A DNA stretch of 64,000 nucleotides, taken from Chthoniobacteraceae bacterium. Its GTDB lineage: Bacteria > Verrucomicrobiota > Verrucomicrobiia > Chthoniobacterales > Chthoniobacteraceae. A program made the position numbers and the translations under genes. Positions 43,228 to 52,355 of this stretch are shown here, in pieces (position 1 is the first letter of the stretch; each line of letters opens with the position of its first letter). Location: positions 1-64,000 of the forward strand of contig CANJZW010000007.1 of assembly GCA_947479475.1 (NCBI GenBank), given 5' to 3'. The notes beneath the pieces were generated by a model. The model did not search any database, had not been told where the DNA came from, and saw only the letters and a program-made list of their open reading frames with translations.

Positions 43228-44166
43228 TCACACTCCAGAGCTACGCTTTTTTCCCGTCGCCAAAAGTGTCTGAAAAACAGGGTTCTGCTCGTCCCTTGAA
43301 ACCACTTCCGCGTCCACGTCGATAAAACCGGCATCGGATAACAGCCCCCCGAGCTCCGACTCGGTGAATCCCAGCCAAGTGTCGGCGTATAATTCTCGCG
43401 CCTGCTCAAACTGGTGCGCCAAAAGGTCTAGAACGGCCACCTGCCCGCCTGGGCGCAGAATCCGGTGGGCGGCCGCCAAAGCGCGTCCCGGGTTGCTGGC
43501 GTGGTGCAGGGCTTGAGAAAGCAATACAAGGTCCACCGTTTCCGGTTCAATGGGCGGGCTCTCAATATCCCCGAAACGGTATTCCAAATTGTGAATGCCA
43601 TTCTCCCTCGCGAGACTCGCCCCGTACTCCACCATCTTTTCCGAGTTGTCCACCGCGATGACGCGACTAGCCCGCTTTGCCAGCAGTTGAGACAAATGGC
43701 CTTCCCCCGCCCCTAGATCCGCGATCACAAGCGAAGGAACCAGCGTAAACAACATCCGCGAAACACCCTGCCAGGTCCGGCCGGGGCAATAGGTGCGTCC
43801 AAAGCGCCCTGCCATGCGGTTGAAATACTCCCGGCTCAGGTCCGCCCGCTTGCGCCGCACCGCGTCCAAGCCGCGTGCGTCAGACTTGGTATCCGGTAAT
43901 TCCAAGGCCGCTGCGTCCAGCACGCTCCCGACCTCCGGGGGCAAAGCACTGTGATCCACCGCGTAGTAGATGTTTTTTCCAGCCCGACGATCCGTCACCA
44001 AAAGACCGAGGCGCAGCTGGGCGAGATGGGAGGAAATGCGAGACTGGCCCATCCCGAGAATTTCCTGAAGCTCAGCCACCGAGAGTTCCTCTTGGCGCAG
44101 GAGGAGCAGCAGGCGCAGGCGTGTATCGTCGGAAAGGAGGCGGAGAGATTTGAGGATTGACGCCAT
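43228..44166 (-). CDS. ArsR-type regulator fused to a SAM-dependent methyltransferase domain (SahR-like)
   Basis: The product has 312 residues. The first 85 form a winged-helix ArsR domain (LSVAELQEILGMGQSRISSH is the recognition region). From about residue 130 a class I methyltransferase domain follows: VIADLGAGEGHLSQLL (SAM loop), IAVDNSEKMVEY and VDLVLLSQALHHASNPGRAL. SahR regulators of the methionine cycle have this architecture and sense S-adenosylhomocysteine. The gene is divergent from metK-ahcY with 91 bases between, so control of those genes is likely. ATG 44166 (MASILKSLRLLSDDTR) fits the domain; longer starts would run into the shared promoter. Confidence 0.85.
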   Translation of the reverse strand: MASILKSLRLLSDDTRLRLLLLLRQEELSVAELQEILGMGQSRISSHLAQLRLGLLVTDRRAGKNIYYAVDHSALPPEVGSVLDAAALELPDTKSDARGLDAVRRKRADLSREYFNRMAGRFGRTYCPGRTWQGVSRMLFTLVPSLVIADLGAGEGHLSQLLAKRASRVIAVDNSEKMVEYGASLARENGIHNLEYRFGDIESPPIEPETVDLVLLSQALHHASNPGRALAAAHRILRPGGQVAVLDLLAHQFEQARELYADTWLGFTESELGGLLSDAGFIDVDAEVVSRDEQNPVFQTLLATGKKRSSGV

Positions 44167-44186
44167 GGGAAAAAAATACATCCTCC

Positions 44187-44217
44187 CATCATGATGCGTC
44201 AATACATCCGGTGACGC
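44187..44217. promoter_or_regulatory. Candidate operator between the ArsR-methyltransferase gene and metK
   Basis: CATCATGATG (44187-44196) is a perfect 10-bp palindrome. Partly overlapping it, GCGTCA (44196-44201) and TGACGC (44212-44217) form a second inverted pair with a 10-base spacer. Both lie in the 91-base divergent gap, where a regulator would control both directions. Binding is inferred from position and symmetry only. Confidence 0.4.
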
Positions 44218-44257
44218 GTCCTTAAAATCGAGATCTCATCCTATCCAGCCACCCGCC

Positions 44258-45427
44258 ATGTCACGCCGTTACATCTTTTCTTCCGAATCCGTCGGTGAAG
44301 GTCACCCCGACAAAGTTTGCGACACTATTTCCGATGCAATCCTAGACGCCTGTCTGGCGGAGGATCCCCATAGCCGCGTGGCTTGCGAAGTCTACGCGAA
44401 GAGCAATGTTGTTGTTGTCGGTGGGGAAATCACTACCAGCGGCAAACCCGACTACACGACGCTGGTGCGCGAGTCCATTCGCGGGATCGGCTACACGAAC
44501 GATGACGATGTCTTCCATGCGGACAAAGTTTTCATCATGAACATTGTCACAGCGCAGTCCCCGGACATTGCGCAAGGTGTGGACGCTCGCGCGGCCGATG
44601 GCAAAGACACCGCCGAGCAGGGCGCGGGAGACCAGGGTCTGATGTTCGGTTTCGCCTGCAATGAAACCCCGGAACTCATGCCTGCTCCAGTCATGTTCGC
44701 ACACCGCCTGGGCCGGGCCTTAACACACATCCGCAAGAGCGGCGTGGTGAACTGGCTGCGTCCCGATGCGAAGTCGCAGGTCTCGGTAATTTATGAAGGA
44801 CACCGGGTCGTCGGAATTTCCAACGTCGTCATTTCGACCCAACACGCGGAGTCCGTTTCCAACGCGACGCTTCGCTCTTTTCTGATTGATGAAGTCATCC
44901 GCAAAGAGCTCCCTGCGGAGCTTCTGACGGCGGACACGCAGTTCCTGATCAACCCGACTGGCCGCTTTGTCGTCGGAGGACCGCAGGGCGATACTGGGCT
45001 CACGGGGCGCAAAATTATCGTCGACACCTACGGCGGAATGGGCCGCCATGGCGGCGGCGCTTTCTCTGGGAAGGATCCCTCGAAGGTAGACCGTTCGGCC
45101 GCCTACATGGGCCGTTACGTTGCCAAGAACGTCGTGGCCTCGGGCCTTGCAGACCGCTGCGAAGTCCAGTTCGCCTACGCGATTGGATACCCCGATCCCG
45201 TCAGCATTCACATCGACACTTTCGGAACGGCCAAAGTGTCTGAAGAGCGTATTGAAAAGGCGGTAGCCGAGGTTTTCTCCTTCAAACCCGCACAGATCGT
45301 GAAGCAGCTGAATCTGCTGCGCCCGATTTATTCGAAGACCACGAACTACGGTCATTTTGGGAAGAACGATCCGGAAATCACCTGGGAAAACACCGACAAG
45401 GTCGAAGCCCTCAAAAGCGCCGTTTAA
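44258..45427 (+). CDS. metK: S-adenosylmethionine synthase
   Basis: The product has 389 residues. It shows [38 protein letters not shown], and [19 protein letters not shown] followed by [20 protein letters not shown], which carry the methionine, ATP and metal-binding residues. MetK makes SAM from methionine and ATP. It is followed by ahcY after 36 bases, forming a two-gene methyl-cycle operon, and is divergent from a SahR-like regulator. I looked for a SAM riboswitch in the short leader and saw none. Confidence 0.98.
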   Translation: MSRRYIFSSESVGEGHPDKVCDTISDAILDACLAEDPHSRVACEVYAKSNVVVVGGEITTSGKPDYTTLVRESIRGIGYTNDDDVFHADKVFIMNIVTAQSPDIAQGVDARAADGKDTAEQGAGDQGLMFGFACNETPELMPAPVMFAHRLGRALTHIRKSGVVNWLRPDAKSQVSVIYEGHRVVGISNVVISTQHAESVSNATLRSFLIDEVIRKELPAELLTADTQFLINPTGRFVVGGPQGDTGLTGRKIIVDTYGGMGRHGGGAFSGKDPSKVDRSAAYMGRYVAKNVVASGLADRCEVQFAYAIGYPDPVSIHIDTFGTAKVSEERIEKAVAEVFSFKPAQIVKQLNLLRPIYSKTTNYGHFGKNDPEITWENTDKVEALKSAV

Positions 45428-45463
45428 TTTTAGTCGAGACAACTACAAACCGAACAGAATCTT

Positions 45464-46888
45464 ATGCTGACACAAACACAGACCAATTCCGATTTTAAAG
45501 TACGGGATCTTTCCCTCGCTGAATGGGGCCGCAAGGAAATCTCTATCGCTGAGCAGGAAATGCCGGGCCTCATGTCGATCCGCGAAAAGTACGCACCGCA
45601 GCGTCCCCTCGCCGGAGTGCGCATCACGGGTTCATTGCACATGACCATCCAGACCGCCGTGTTGATTGAAACACTGGTTGATCTCGGCGCGCAGGTTCGC
45701 TGGGCGAGTTGCAACATTTTCTCCACACAGGATCATGCAGCCGCAGCCATCGCCGCCGCGGGTGTCCCGGTGTTTGCCTGGAAAGGGGAAACGCTCGAGG
45801 AGTACTGGTGGTGCACCCGCCAGGCGATCACCTTTGCCGACGGCAAGGGACCAGAAATGGTTGTCGACGACGGCGGTGATGTGACCCTGCTCATCCACAA
45901 AGGCTACGAGTTGGAGAACGGAGACGAATGGGTAAACACCGCGTCTTCCAACGTTGAAGAGCAGGTGATCAAGGACCTTCTCAAGGACATGAACCGCGAG
46001 AATCCCCTGCACTGGCATGAAGTGGTGAAGGAATGGCGCGGCGTTTCAGAAGAAACAACGACAGGCGTGCACCGCCTCTACAAGCTTCAGGAGTTGAACC
46101 GGTTGCTTGTGCCGGCTTTCAATGTGAACGATTCCGTCACCAAGTCCAAATTCGACAACCTGTACGGCTGCCGCCATTCGTTGGTGGACGGGTTGAACCG
46201 CGCCATCGACGTCATGATCTCCGGCAAGGTTGCTGTGGTTTGTGGCTACGGAGATGTGGGCAAGGGCTCTGCACAGTCCCTCCGGGGACAGGGCGCCCGC
46301 GTGATCGTCACGGAAGTGGATCCCATCAATGCACTCCAAGCTGCGATGGAAGGTTATGAAGTCACCACGATCGAAGACACTCTCGGCCGCGGTGACATCT
46401 ATATCACGACCACTGGCAACGTGGACGTCATCACCTTCGATCATATGAAGGCGATGAAAGACCAGGCGATCATCGCCAATATCGGCCACTTCGACAACGA
46501 GATCCAGGTGGACATCCTCAACACCGCAGCCGGCGTGACCCGCGTGAACATCAAACCGCAGGTCGACAAATATCGCTTCCCAGACGGTCGCGAAATTTTC
46601 CTTCTGGCGGAAGGCCGTCTTGTGAACTTGGGCTGCGCCACTGGGCACCCCAGTTTTGTAATGTCGGCAAGTTTTTCGAACCAGGTGCTTGCGCAGTTGG
46701 ACCTTTGGAAAAACCGCGACCTGTACAAACCCGCCGTTTATGTCCTGCCCAAAAAGTTGGACGAAGAAGTGGCGCGTCTCCATTTGGAAAAGATCGGCGT
46801 GAAACTCACGACGCTCTCGACCAAGCAGGCGGAGTACCTTGGAGTCGCCCTCGAAGGCCCTTACAAGCCGGAGCACTACCGCTACTAG
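45464..46888 (+). CDS. ahcY: Adenosylhomocysteinase
   Basis: The product has 474 residues. It contains [20 protein letters not shown]-type sequence near residue 55, [19 protein letters not shown], the NAD-binding [20 protein letters not shown] and the C-terminal [10 protein letters not shown], which is diagnostic. The enzyme splits S-adenosylhomocysteine into adenosine and homocysteine, removing the product inhibitor of methyltransferases. The length includes the insertion found in many bacterial forms. It is cotranscribed with metK and ends at a strong terminator. Confidence 0.98.
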   Translation: MLTQTQTNSDFKVRDLSLAEWGRKEISIAEQEMPGLMSIREKYAPQRPLAGVRITGSLHMTIQTAVLIETLVDLGAQVRWASCNIFSTQDHAAAAIAAAGVPVFAWKGETLEEYWWCTRQAITFADGKGPEMVVDDGGDVTLLIHKGYELENGDEWVNTASSNVEEQVIKDLLKDMNRENPLHWHEVVKEWRGVSEETTTGVHRLYKLQELNRLLVPAFNVNDSVTKSKFDNLYGCRHSLVDGLNRAIDVMISGKVAVVCGYGDVGKGSAQSLRGQGARVIVTEVDPINALQAAMEGYEVTTIEDTLGRGDIYITTTGNVDVITFDHMKAMKDQAIIANIGHFDNEIQVDILNTAAGVTRVNIKPQVDKYRFPDGREIFLLAEGRLVNLGCATGHPSFVMSASFSNQVLAQLDLWKNRDLYKPAVYVLPKKLDEEVARLHLEKIGVKLTTLSTKQAEYLGVALEGPYKPEHYRY

Positions 46889-46931
46889 GCGCTGGAAGTT
46901 GCGCCAGTAAGGCGTGATATTGTGTACCAAG

Positions 46932-46980
46932 GACGGTGAGGCAGTCTTCGAAAAGACCGCCCACCGTCTTTGGTTTTTTT
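46932..46980 (+). terminator. Intrinsic terminator after ahcY
   Basis: GACGGTG (46932-46938) pairs with CACCGTC (46962-46968), and inside it GTCTT pairs with AAGAC around CGAA; a T-run follows (46974-46980). It starts 43 bases after the ahcY stop. The longest possible start of the next gene (GTG 46936) lies inside this hairpin, which argues for the later start at 46996. Confidence 0.9.
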
Positions 46981-46995
46981 AAACAACCTCCTTTT

Positions 46996-47571
46996 GTGCT
47001 CCTGGCCTTCCACAAACCTTACGGCGTTTTATCGCAATTCACCCCGGAGCCGGGCTCTCGGTGGGGGACTCTTGCGGACTTCGGGTTCCCGCCGCGTGTG
47101 TATCCCATCGGGCGCCTTGATGCGGATAGCGAGGGGCTTCTTTTGTTGAGCGACGAACCGGAATGGAACGCGCAGTTGCTCCACCCCTCGCGCGCCCATG
47201 AGCGCGAATACTGGGCGCTCGTGGAAAGGGAGCCCACGGCGGAAGCCTTGAGTACTCTCAGCCGAGGGATTGTTCTGGGCGGCCAGCGTACGCTCCCGTG
47301 CAAGGCGCGACTGTTGGAACCGCAGCCCGTGGTCGAAACGCGCAACCCGCCCGTCCGGCTTCGCAAGACAGTGGTCGACCGCTGGATTTCACTGGAGCTT
47401 GTGGAGGGCAAATACCATCAGGTGCGTAAAATGACTGCGGCTATCGGTCATCCCACCGTCCGCCTGTTGCGTATCCGCATTGGGGCCTTGGAACTGGGGG
47501 ACCAGCCGCGTGGCGTTTGGCGGGAGCTTGGAGACGCTGAACGCAAACTGGTAGCCCGCGCCGCAGGATAG
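46996..47571 (+). CDS. Pseudouridine synthase of the RsuA/RluE family
   Basis: The product has about 191 residues. It starts VLLAFHKPYGVLSQFTPEPG, has the catalytic Asp block YPIGRLDADSEGLLLLSDE, and ends with EGKYHQVRKMTAAIGHPTVR and LLRIRIGALEL. The short length without an S4 domain resembles RluE, which modifies U2457 in 23S rRNA. I chose GTG 46996 because the upstream GTG at 46936 falls inside the ahcY terminator hairpin and the family starts at this block. The protein is complete. Confidence 0.87.
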   Translation: MLLAFHKPYGVLSQFTPEPGSRWGTLADFGFPPRVYPIGRLDADSEGLLLLSDEPEWNAQLLHPSRAHEREYWALVEREPTAEALSTLSRGIVLGGQRTLPCKARLLEPQPVVETRNPPVRLRKTVVDRWISLELVEGKYHQVRKMTAAIGHPTVRLLRIRIGALELGDQPRGVWRELGDAERKLVARAAG

Positions 47572-47781
47572 TAAAGGCTCAGCCGATACGGCCTTCCGCT
47601 GGGCTTTTGGCGGCGTGACACGCTCTGCGGTCGCCCCTCCAATGCCCGCCGTATGAGGAAGAGGGCGGTGTCTAGAATGTGGCCGGATTTCGCGGCTTCT
47701 ACTTTCGCGAGGGGTCCCAAAACACGAAGGCCATGTTGGCCCTCCCCTTTCGTGGAGGAGTTGTGTTAAAGTTCGCGTCCC

Positions 47782-48405
47782 ATGTCAGCGCCCGACTCCG
47801 TCTCCAACGCCCCTACACCGGACGATATCCAGTGGATCCCGTCTTCCATCCTTGAATCGGTACGCACGGCGGACTTGTTTTCCAACGAAGCGCCGCTGAC
47901 GGTAGACTACGGCTGCGGGGAGGGAGCGTTCGTCCTGGCGATGGCGGAGCGTCATCCGGAGCGCAACTTTCTAGCGACGGAACGGCTCGTCGGGCGCGTG
48001 GAAAAAGTATGCAAAATCGCCGCCCGGCTGGGGTTGCGCAATCTCCGAGTGTTACGACTCGAGAATTTGTACGCAGCGCGCTTTATCCTTCCTCCGGATT
48101 CGGTGTCGACGAGCTATGTTTCGTTCCCCGACCCCTGGCCAAAGCGGGCCCATCAAAACCGGCGGTTGGTGCAGCCTGATTTTTTAGACGCTGTCAGAGC
48201 CACGCTGGTGAGTGGCGGTGAGTTGCGCCTCAAGACCGACGACCTCCCTTATTTTCAGTGGATGGAGAAAATCATTGCAGATTCCAAAGGCTGGGAAAGG
48301 GTGGCTTGGGATGACGACGCAAGTCATCCGCTTACAAATTTCGAGGCGCGTTTCATCGCGCAGGGGCTACCGATCCACAAGACGATTCTTCGCAAGATAG
48401 CGTAG
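47782..48405 (+). CDS. trmB: tRNA (guanine-N7-)-methyltransferase
   Basis: The product has 207 residues. The SAM-binding motif is VDYGCGEGAFVLAMAERHPE, followed by FLATERLVGRVEKVCKIA, the signature VSFPDPWPKRAHQNRRLVQ and LRLKTDDLPYFQWM. TrmB makes m7G46 in the variable loop of tRNAs. The family usually has GxGxG in motif I; here it reads GCGEG, which is normal. The 210-base gap before it shows no gene. It converges on the large flavoprotein gene. Confidence 0.93.
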   Translation: MSAPDSVSNAPTPDDIQWIPSSILESVRTADLFSNEAPLTVDYGCGEGAFVLAMAERHPERNFLATERLVGRVEKVCKIAARLGLRNLRVLRLENLYAARFILPPDSVSTSYVSFPDPWPKRAHQNRRLVQPDFLDAVRATLVSGGELRLKTDDLPYFQWMEKIIADSKGWERVAWDDDASHPLTNFEARFIAQGLPIHKTILRKIA

Positions 48406-48453
48406 CCGCGCGAATGGCCAGACAAGGCCGGTTTGCGGTCCGATGTTGGGCGT

Positions 48454-51015
48454 TTATTCCGGCCGCTTAAAGAGGCCCTTGGTATCCAGAATCCATACCG
48501 TGAGGCCTTCACGTCTCGCGAGCGGCTCTGCTTCGGGAAGGCCGGTGGCGATCACGGCTGTGGACCAGACATCGGCTTCCAAGCAGGTCGGGCGTTGTAC
48601 GGAACAGGCTTCAATTGTTTGCGCGACTGGACGTCCGGTCTTTGGAGAGATGATATGGGAGACGGGTTGTCCCTCGAGTCTCTTCCGGGCCCGAGCCAGC
48701 CCAGACGTTGCTAGAGCCGAATCTTTCAACTCAATGACCGCCAGAGGGTTTCTGGCATCAGCTGGGTTTTCAATCGCGACGGACCAGGCGTTTTTGGCGC
48801 GAAACTCGCCTCCGACTTCGACGAGGTAGTCGTTGCATCCTGCCCGCACAAGAATGCCGCAGAGCTTGTCTACAGCATACCCTTGGAGGAGAGAGCCGAG
48901 ATCCAGAGCCAGCGCAGGATGAGACTTCCGGAGCCCTGTTCCATTGGAGCTGAGGGTAAGTTTTTCCGAGCCCACAGCAGCCAGCAATTTTTTTAAATCA
49001 TCGTTCGACGGCCCGATGGATACTTCTCCAGCCGGGCCATATCCCCAAGCCGAGACCAGTGGGGAGACGGTGATATCGTAAGCCCCGGAGGTAGCCTGAT
49101 GGGCACGCAGAGCGAAGGCCACAAGACGCCCCAGCTCTTCGGGTATGGCCTGTTCTTCGGTCGAGGTACTCACGTTAAACCGGCTGGTTGCCGAATCCAT
49201 GGACCAGTGAGATAGCGTCGACTCGATGCGTTTCACTTCGGCAGCAAGCGAAGCGTGGAGGGAAACGGCGTTGGCGGGCTTGTCGCGTAGCTTGACGCAC
49301 CACGTCGTTCCGAAGCCCGTGCCGCGCATTACGGCGATGGAACCATCCGCAGGCAAGATTGTTCCGGAGGGAGCCAGAATCCAGGCCACGAAAAGAACGA
49401 GCGCCGCAAAAGTATCGCGTTTCGTGAAAACCTCGCGGGAAGAAGAAGAGCGAATGAAGCCGAGTAGTGCGCCCGTGGGACAGCCATAACGGCAATACGC
49501 CATTGGTACAAAGGCCGAGAGTGCTAACCCACCGAGGGCCAGTACAGCGGGTATTGCCACGGCTTTTCCAAGGCTCCAAAAGTCGAAGGGTTCCAGATTA
49601 CCGAGAGGGAAAAAGGGAAAACGAACAGCCCCCAGAAAAGCTGCGGAGAGCAACAGGCCCGGGCCGAGCCGAAGGGCCGCATGAAATTTTGGAGGCAGTT
49701 GATAACTGTGCTTCGAAAGACGACCCAGCCACTCTTGGGCGGCGCCGTGGGGACAAACGTGGTGACAATAAATTTGGCGGCGCGTTCCCCACGGGACAAG
49801 GAAGGCCGCAGCGGCCAACGCCACGAGGGGGGCTGCCTGCCTCCATGGGGCACCGTGTTGGGCCCAACCAGCCAGCAGGCTCAGGGATAAAAACTGCCCG
49901 AGCCAAAGCCCTAAAACGCCGATAAGAACAGCCTGCCAAAGGACCCGTACCCATTGGGTGCCTCTGAGGCCCGTGAATGCCTGTAGCCCTGCAAGCAGGA
50001 GTAACAAAACTAACGCGCCGTTCTTGATTTGAGAAAACTGAAAACCCTGCCCCAAAGGAGTCACGTCCAACTTGAAACGTTCCCTCAGACCTTCGGCTAT
50101 ACCTGCGCTGGTGAGCGTCGCTCCTGCGACACCCTCGATTTTTTCCGCAGCAAAATCGAGGGTCGGCCATTGAGAGACTTTCCATTGGGAGAGCGATTTC
50201 AAATAGTCTCTGTCCATCACCACGCGATCCACGTATTCGTCGGAGTCGTAGGATTTTCGAATACGCACCTCGCGGAGTGTTTGACCGTCGGGCTCGACGC
50301 TTGCCAGACATTCCGTGGGTCCGGCGTAGCCTGTGATGCCGTCCGAGGCGGGGGCCGTGCGCACCACATAGCCCGCGAGGCTTCCGGCTGGGGTGATGAC
50401 GCGGTGCCACCCCTGCCGCGGATTGTCGGTGAGGAAGGAGGCGGCGCCTGGAAAGAGGTCGCGCACCTCCCCAAGGGAAAGGCGTTCGGGAAAACGCAGG
50501 GAACCGTGTGTCCCGCCGATTCTTGCGGCGATGCCCTCAACCATGGCAAGCCCGGTCAGGGTGGAGCCGCTGATGCCCTCGATTTTTGGCGGCGGCTCGG
50601 TCGAGGGTTTCCAGCCTATGATACTATTTGAAAATCCCACGCGCTGTCGCAGCGATTCTACGTGTGCGGGCGTGTCTTCGCTTTCGATAATTTTCGAACC
50701 CAGGATTCGACCGTCTTTGCCCAAGGCAACAAGCAGGTTACTCGGGCCGCTGTACCCCGTAATGTGATCCGCTTCGGGAGAGGTTGTGACAACCATTCCA
50801 AGGGTTTCGTTGTCGCCGTCCCGCACCGTGGCGGCTCCGGAAGGCTCCATATGCAGGCGTGCCGCTGAGGGGAAAAACTCACGCGCCCCCGCGAGGCTGA
50901 TTTTTGCGGAGCCACTGTTTAGCGGGACGGCAGCGCGGTGCAAAAGCAGGGCGGCGGCGGCAAGCGCTGCGAGGCGCCAGACGCGAACCAGTAGGTTGGA
51001 CAGGCGGGGGCTCAT
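48454..51015 (-). CDS. Fusion of FMN-binding domains, NosR/NapH-like iron-sulfur membrane part and ApbE flavinyltransferase
   Basis: The product has 853 residues. After one N-terminal membrane segment come two FMN-bind domains with flavinylation-type motifs GISGSTLTG (about residue 148) and GVAGATLTS (about 296). A polytopic part follows with two CX3CP motifs (YCHHVCPHGA near 417, YCRYGCPTGA near 508), as in NosR/NapH polyferredoxins. From about 562 an ApbE domain follows: GTGFGTTWCVKL, LDLGSLLQGYAVDKL, HIISPKTGRPV and ADVWSTAVIATG. ApbE attaches FMN covalently to Thr in such motifs. The Lys of the usual GxxKGYAVD is Gln here. Substrate and enzyme in one chain suggest a self-flavinylating electron-transfer protein. 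Confidence 0.88.
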   Translation of the reverse strand: MSPRLSNLLVRVWRLAALAAAALLLHRAAVPLNSGSAKISLAGAREFFPSAARLHMEPSGAATVRDGDNETLGMVVTTSPEADHITGYSGPSNLLVALGKDGRILGSKIIESEDTPAHVESLRQRVGFSNSIIGWKPSTEPPPKIEGISGSTLTGLAMVEGIAARIGGTHGSLRFPERLSLGEVRDLFPGAASFLTDNPRQGWHRVITPAGSLAGYVVRTAPASDGITGYAGPTECLASVEPDGQTLREVRIRKSYDSDEYVDRVVMDRDYLKSLSQWKVSQWPTLDFAAEKIEGVAGATLTSAGIAEGLRERFKLDVTPLGQGFQFSQIKNGALVLLLLLAGLQAFTGLRGTQWVRVLWQAVLIGVLGLWLGQFLSLSLLAGWAQHGAPWRQAAPLVALAAAAFLVPWGTRRQIYCHHVCPHGAAQEWLGRLSKHSYQLPPKFHAALRLGPGLLLSAAFLGAVRFPFFPLGNLEPFDFWSLGKAVAIPAVLALGGLALSAFVPMAYCRYGCPTGALLGFIRSSSSREVFTKRDTFAALVLFVAWILAPSGTILPADGSIAVMRGTGFGTTWCVKLRDKPANAVSLHASLAAEVKRIESTLSHWSMDSATSRFNVSTSTEEQAIPEELGRLVAFALRAHQATSGAYDITVSPLVSAWGYGPAGEVSIGPSNDDLKKLLAAVGSEKLTLSSNGTGLRKSHPALALDLGSLLQGYAVDKLCGILVRAGCNDYLVEVGGEFRAKNAWSVAIENPADARNPLAVIELKDSALATSGLARARKRLEGQPVSHIISPKTGRPVAQTIEACSVQRPTCLEADVWSTAVIATGLPEAEPLARREGLTVWILDTKGLFKRPE

Positions 51016-51207
51016 GCCTGGAATGGGTGTCGCACGGGTGGGATGAGGGTCGACTTGCGAACGGTCAGTGAGGATTCTTGCAAGGGAAGCCGCTGGGGAA
51101 GTTTTTGTTTGGGAGTGTGTTGGAGAGAGGCGTTTTCAAAAACTGGGGAAGGGTTCTGGAGCTAGCGGCTCGCCAGTTGGGAAATGTAGTCTAAACTGGG
51201 CGCCTCT

Positions 51208-51657
51208 ATGAAGGCTGTTTCTTGTTTTCTAGCACTGCTATCCTTAGTTCCACAGTATGCAGGCGCTGTTGATCTTCCTTCGGTGACTGTGGAGCATTTG
51301 TATTACCTCCGCGCCCGCGCTCAGCGACTTCAGGAATTTAAACCGGACGAAATGGTGGACTATTGTCTGGGGTTAAAAATAGGAGGGCCTGCTTTTGATT
51401 CTGTGTACGCGCAGGTCTTGTGGTTGCGCACTGAGCTCGTGAAGGTCACCAAGGTGGACATTCTGCCGGCTTCGGATCCCTACGTGAGGTGGCTCAACAG
51501 GGCGCTAGAAGCGCACATCGGGGTGCTGCGGGAGGAGGCGATGCATGTGCAAAGCGGGCTCCTCAAGGAAGGCAGCGTGGCCTTTGACACGCTGGATGCC
51601 ATCAGCAAGGCGCAAAAGGCGGTGGAGAATGCGGCGGAAAACTCCGCTCGGAAGTAG
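51208..51657 (+). CDS. Small secreted protein of unknown function
   Basis: I do not recognise a family. The product has 149 residues with a signal peptide (KAVSCFLALLSLVPQYAGA). The mature part looks all-helical: VEHLYYLRARAQRLQEFKP, VDYCLGLKIGGPAFDSVYAQ, YVRWLNRALEAHIGVLREE and AFDTLDAISKAQKAVENAAE. It has one Cys and no catalytic motif. It is divergent from the large flavoprotein gene (192-base gap) and converges on the HNH gene. The clean signal peptide supports a real gene. Confidence 0.6.
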   Translation: MKAVSCFLALLSLVPQYAGAVDLPSVTVEHLYYLRARAQRLQEFKPDEMVDYCLGLKIGGPAFDSVYAQVLWLRTELVKVTKVDILPASDPYVRWLNRALEAHIGVLREEAMHVQSGLLKEGSVAFDTLDAISKAQKAVENAAENSARK

Positions 51658-51700
51658 GCGACGTTCGGTGGGTGCGAGATCGCGGAGAAAGGGAGGCGGC

Positions 51701-52303
51701 TCAACCCAGTTCGACATGCCAGTAGGCGAGGTCGATGAAATGCCGCCAGCTGTCGTGGGGCTTGTGATCAAAGGTGATGTGCAAAAACGGCTGCCAACGA
51801 GGCCGTTCCGGTTTGCGTTTGAGTTTCATTCCCACCTCGTGTGGCATCCTGTTCGCCTTCCGTGAATTGCAGCGAATACAGGAGCAGACGATGTTTTCCC
51901 AGCTTGTCTCGCCGCCTTTGTCCCGCGGAACGACGTGATCCAGGTTCAGATCTTTCCGGTCGAAAACCTTTCCGCAATACTGGCAGGTGTTTTTGTCCCG
52001 CTCGTAAATATTGTGCCGGGTGAACTTCACCTCCTTGCGCGGGACGCGGTCAAAAAGCATGAGCACAATGACTTGCGGCACGCGGATTTTCAGGGAGACG
52101 GTGGCGACCATTTCGTCGGTCGGTTGGCGTTCGGAGAAATCGCGCCAGCTGGCAAAGTCGTGGGTGAGAAAGTTGCCATCTTCAGAGTGAACGACCTGGG
52201 CCTGCCCAGCGCAAAGAAGGACAAAGGCCCGCCTGGCAGAGCAAACATTGACTGCCTGCCACAGACGGTTGAGGACGAGGACGGTACGTTCCAGCATGTG
52301 CAA
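51701..52303 (-). CDS. HNH endonuclease family protein
   Basis: The product has 200 residues. The second half has a zinc-type HNH domain: DKNTCQYCGKVFDRKDLNLD, HVVPRDKGGETSWENIV and CSCIRCNSRKANRMP, with the C-x2-C pairs and the His-Asn-His residues in order. The N-terminal half (VLVLNRLWQAVNVCSARRAF) is the part typical of stand-alone chromosomal HNH proteins rather than of restriction enzymes or homing introns. The cellular role of this group is unknown. ATG 52297 (MLERTVLVLN) is an alternative start. No mobile-element features surround it. Confidence 0.88.
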   Translation of the reverse strand: MHMLERTVLVLNRLWQAVNVCSARRAFVLLCAGQAQVVHSEDGNFLTHDFASWRDFSERQPTDEMVATVSLKIRVPQVIVLMLFDRVPRKEVKFTRHNIYERDKNTCQYCGKVFDRKDLNLDHVVPRDKGGETSWENIVCSCIRCNSRKANRMPHEVGMKLKRKPERPRWQPFLHITFDHKPHDSWRHFIDLAYWHVELG

Positions 52304-52355
52304 AAAATGGCAAAACCCGAACGGGGTACTACCAAATCATGCCGGTCCTCCGGAG

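Noticed and set aside
44167-44257. SAM or SAH riboswitch in the metK leader
   Set aside because: The gap is only 91 bases and I saw no conserved riboswitch core; symmetric DNA-binding sites and a divergent regulator explain control better.
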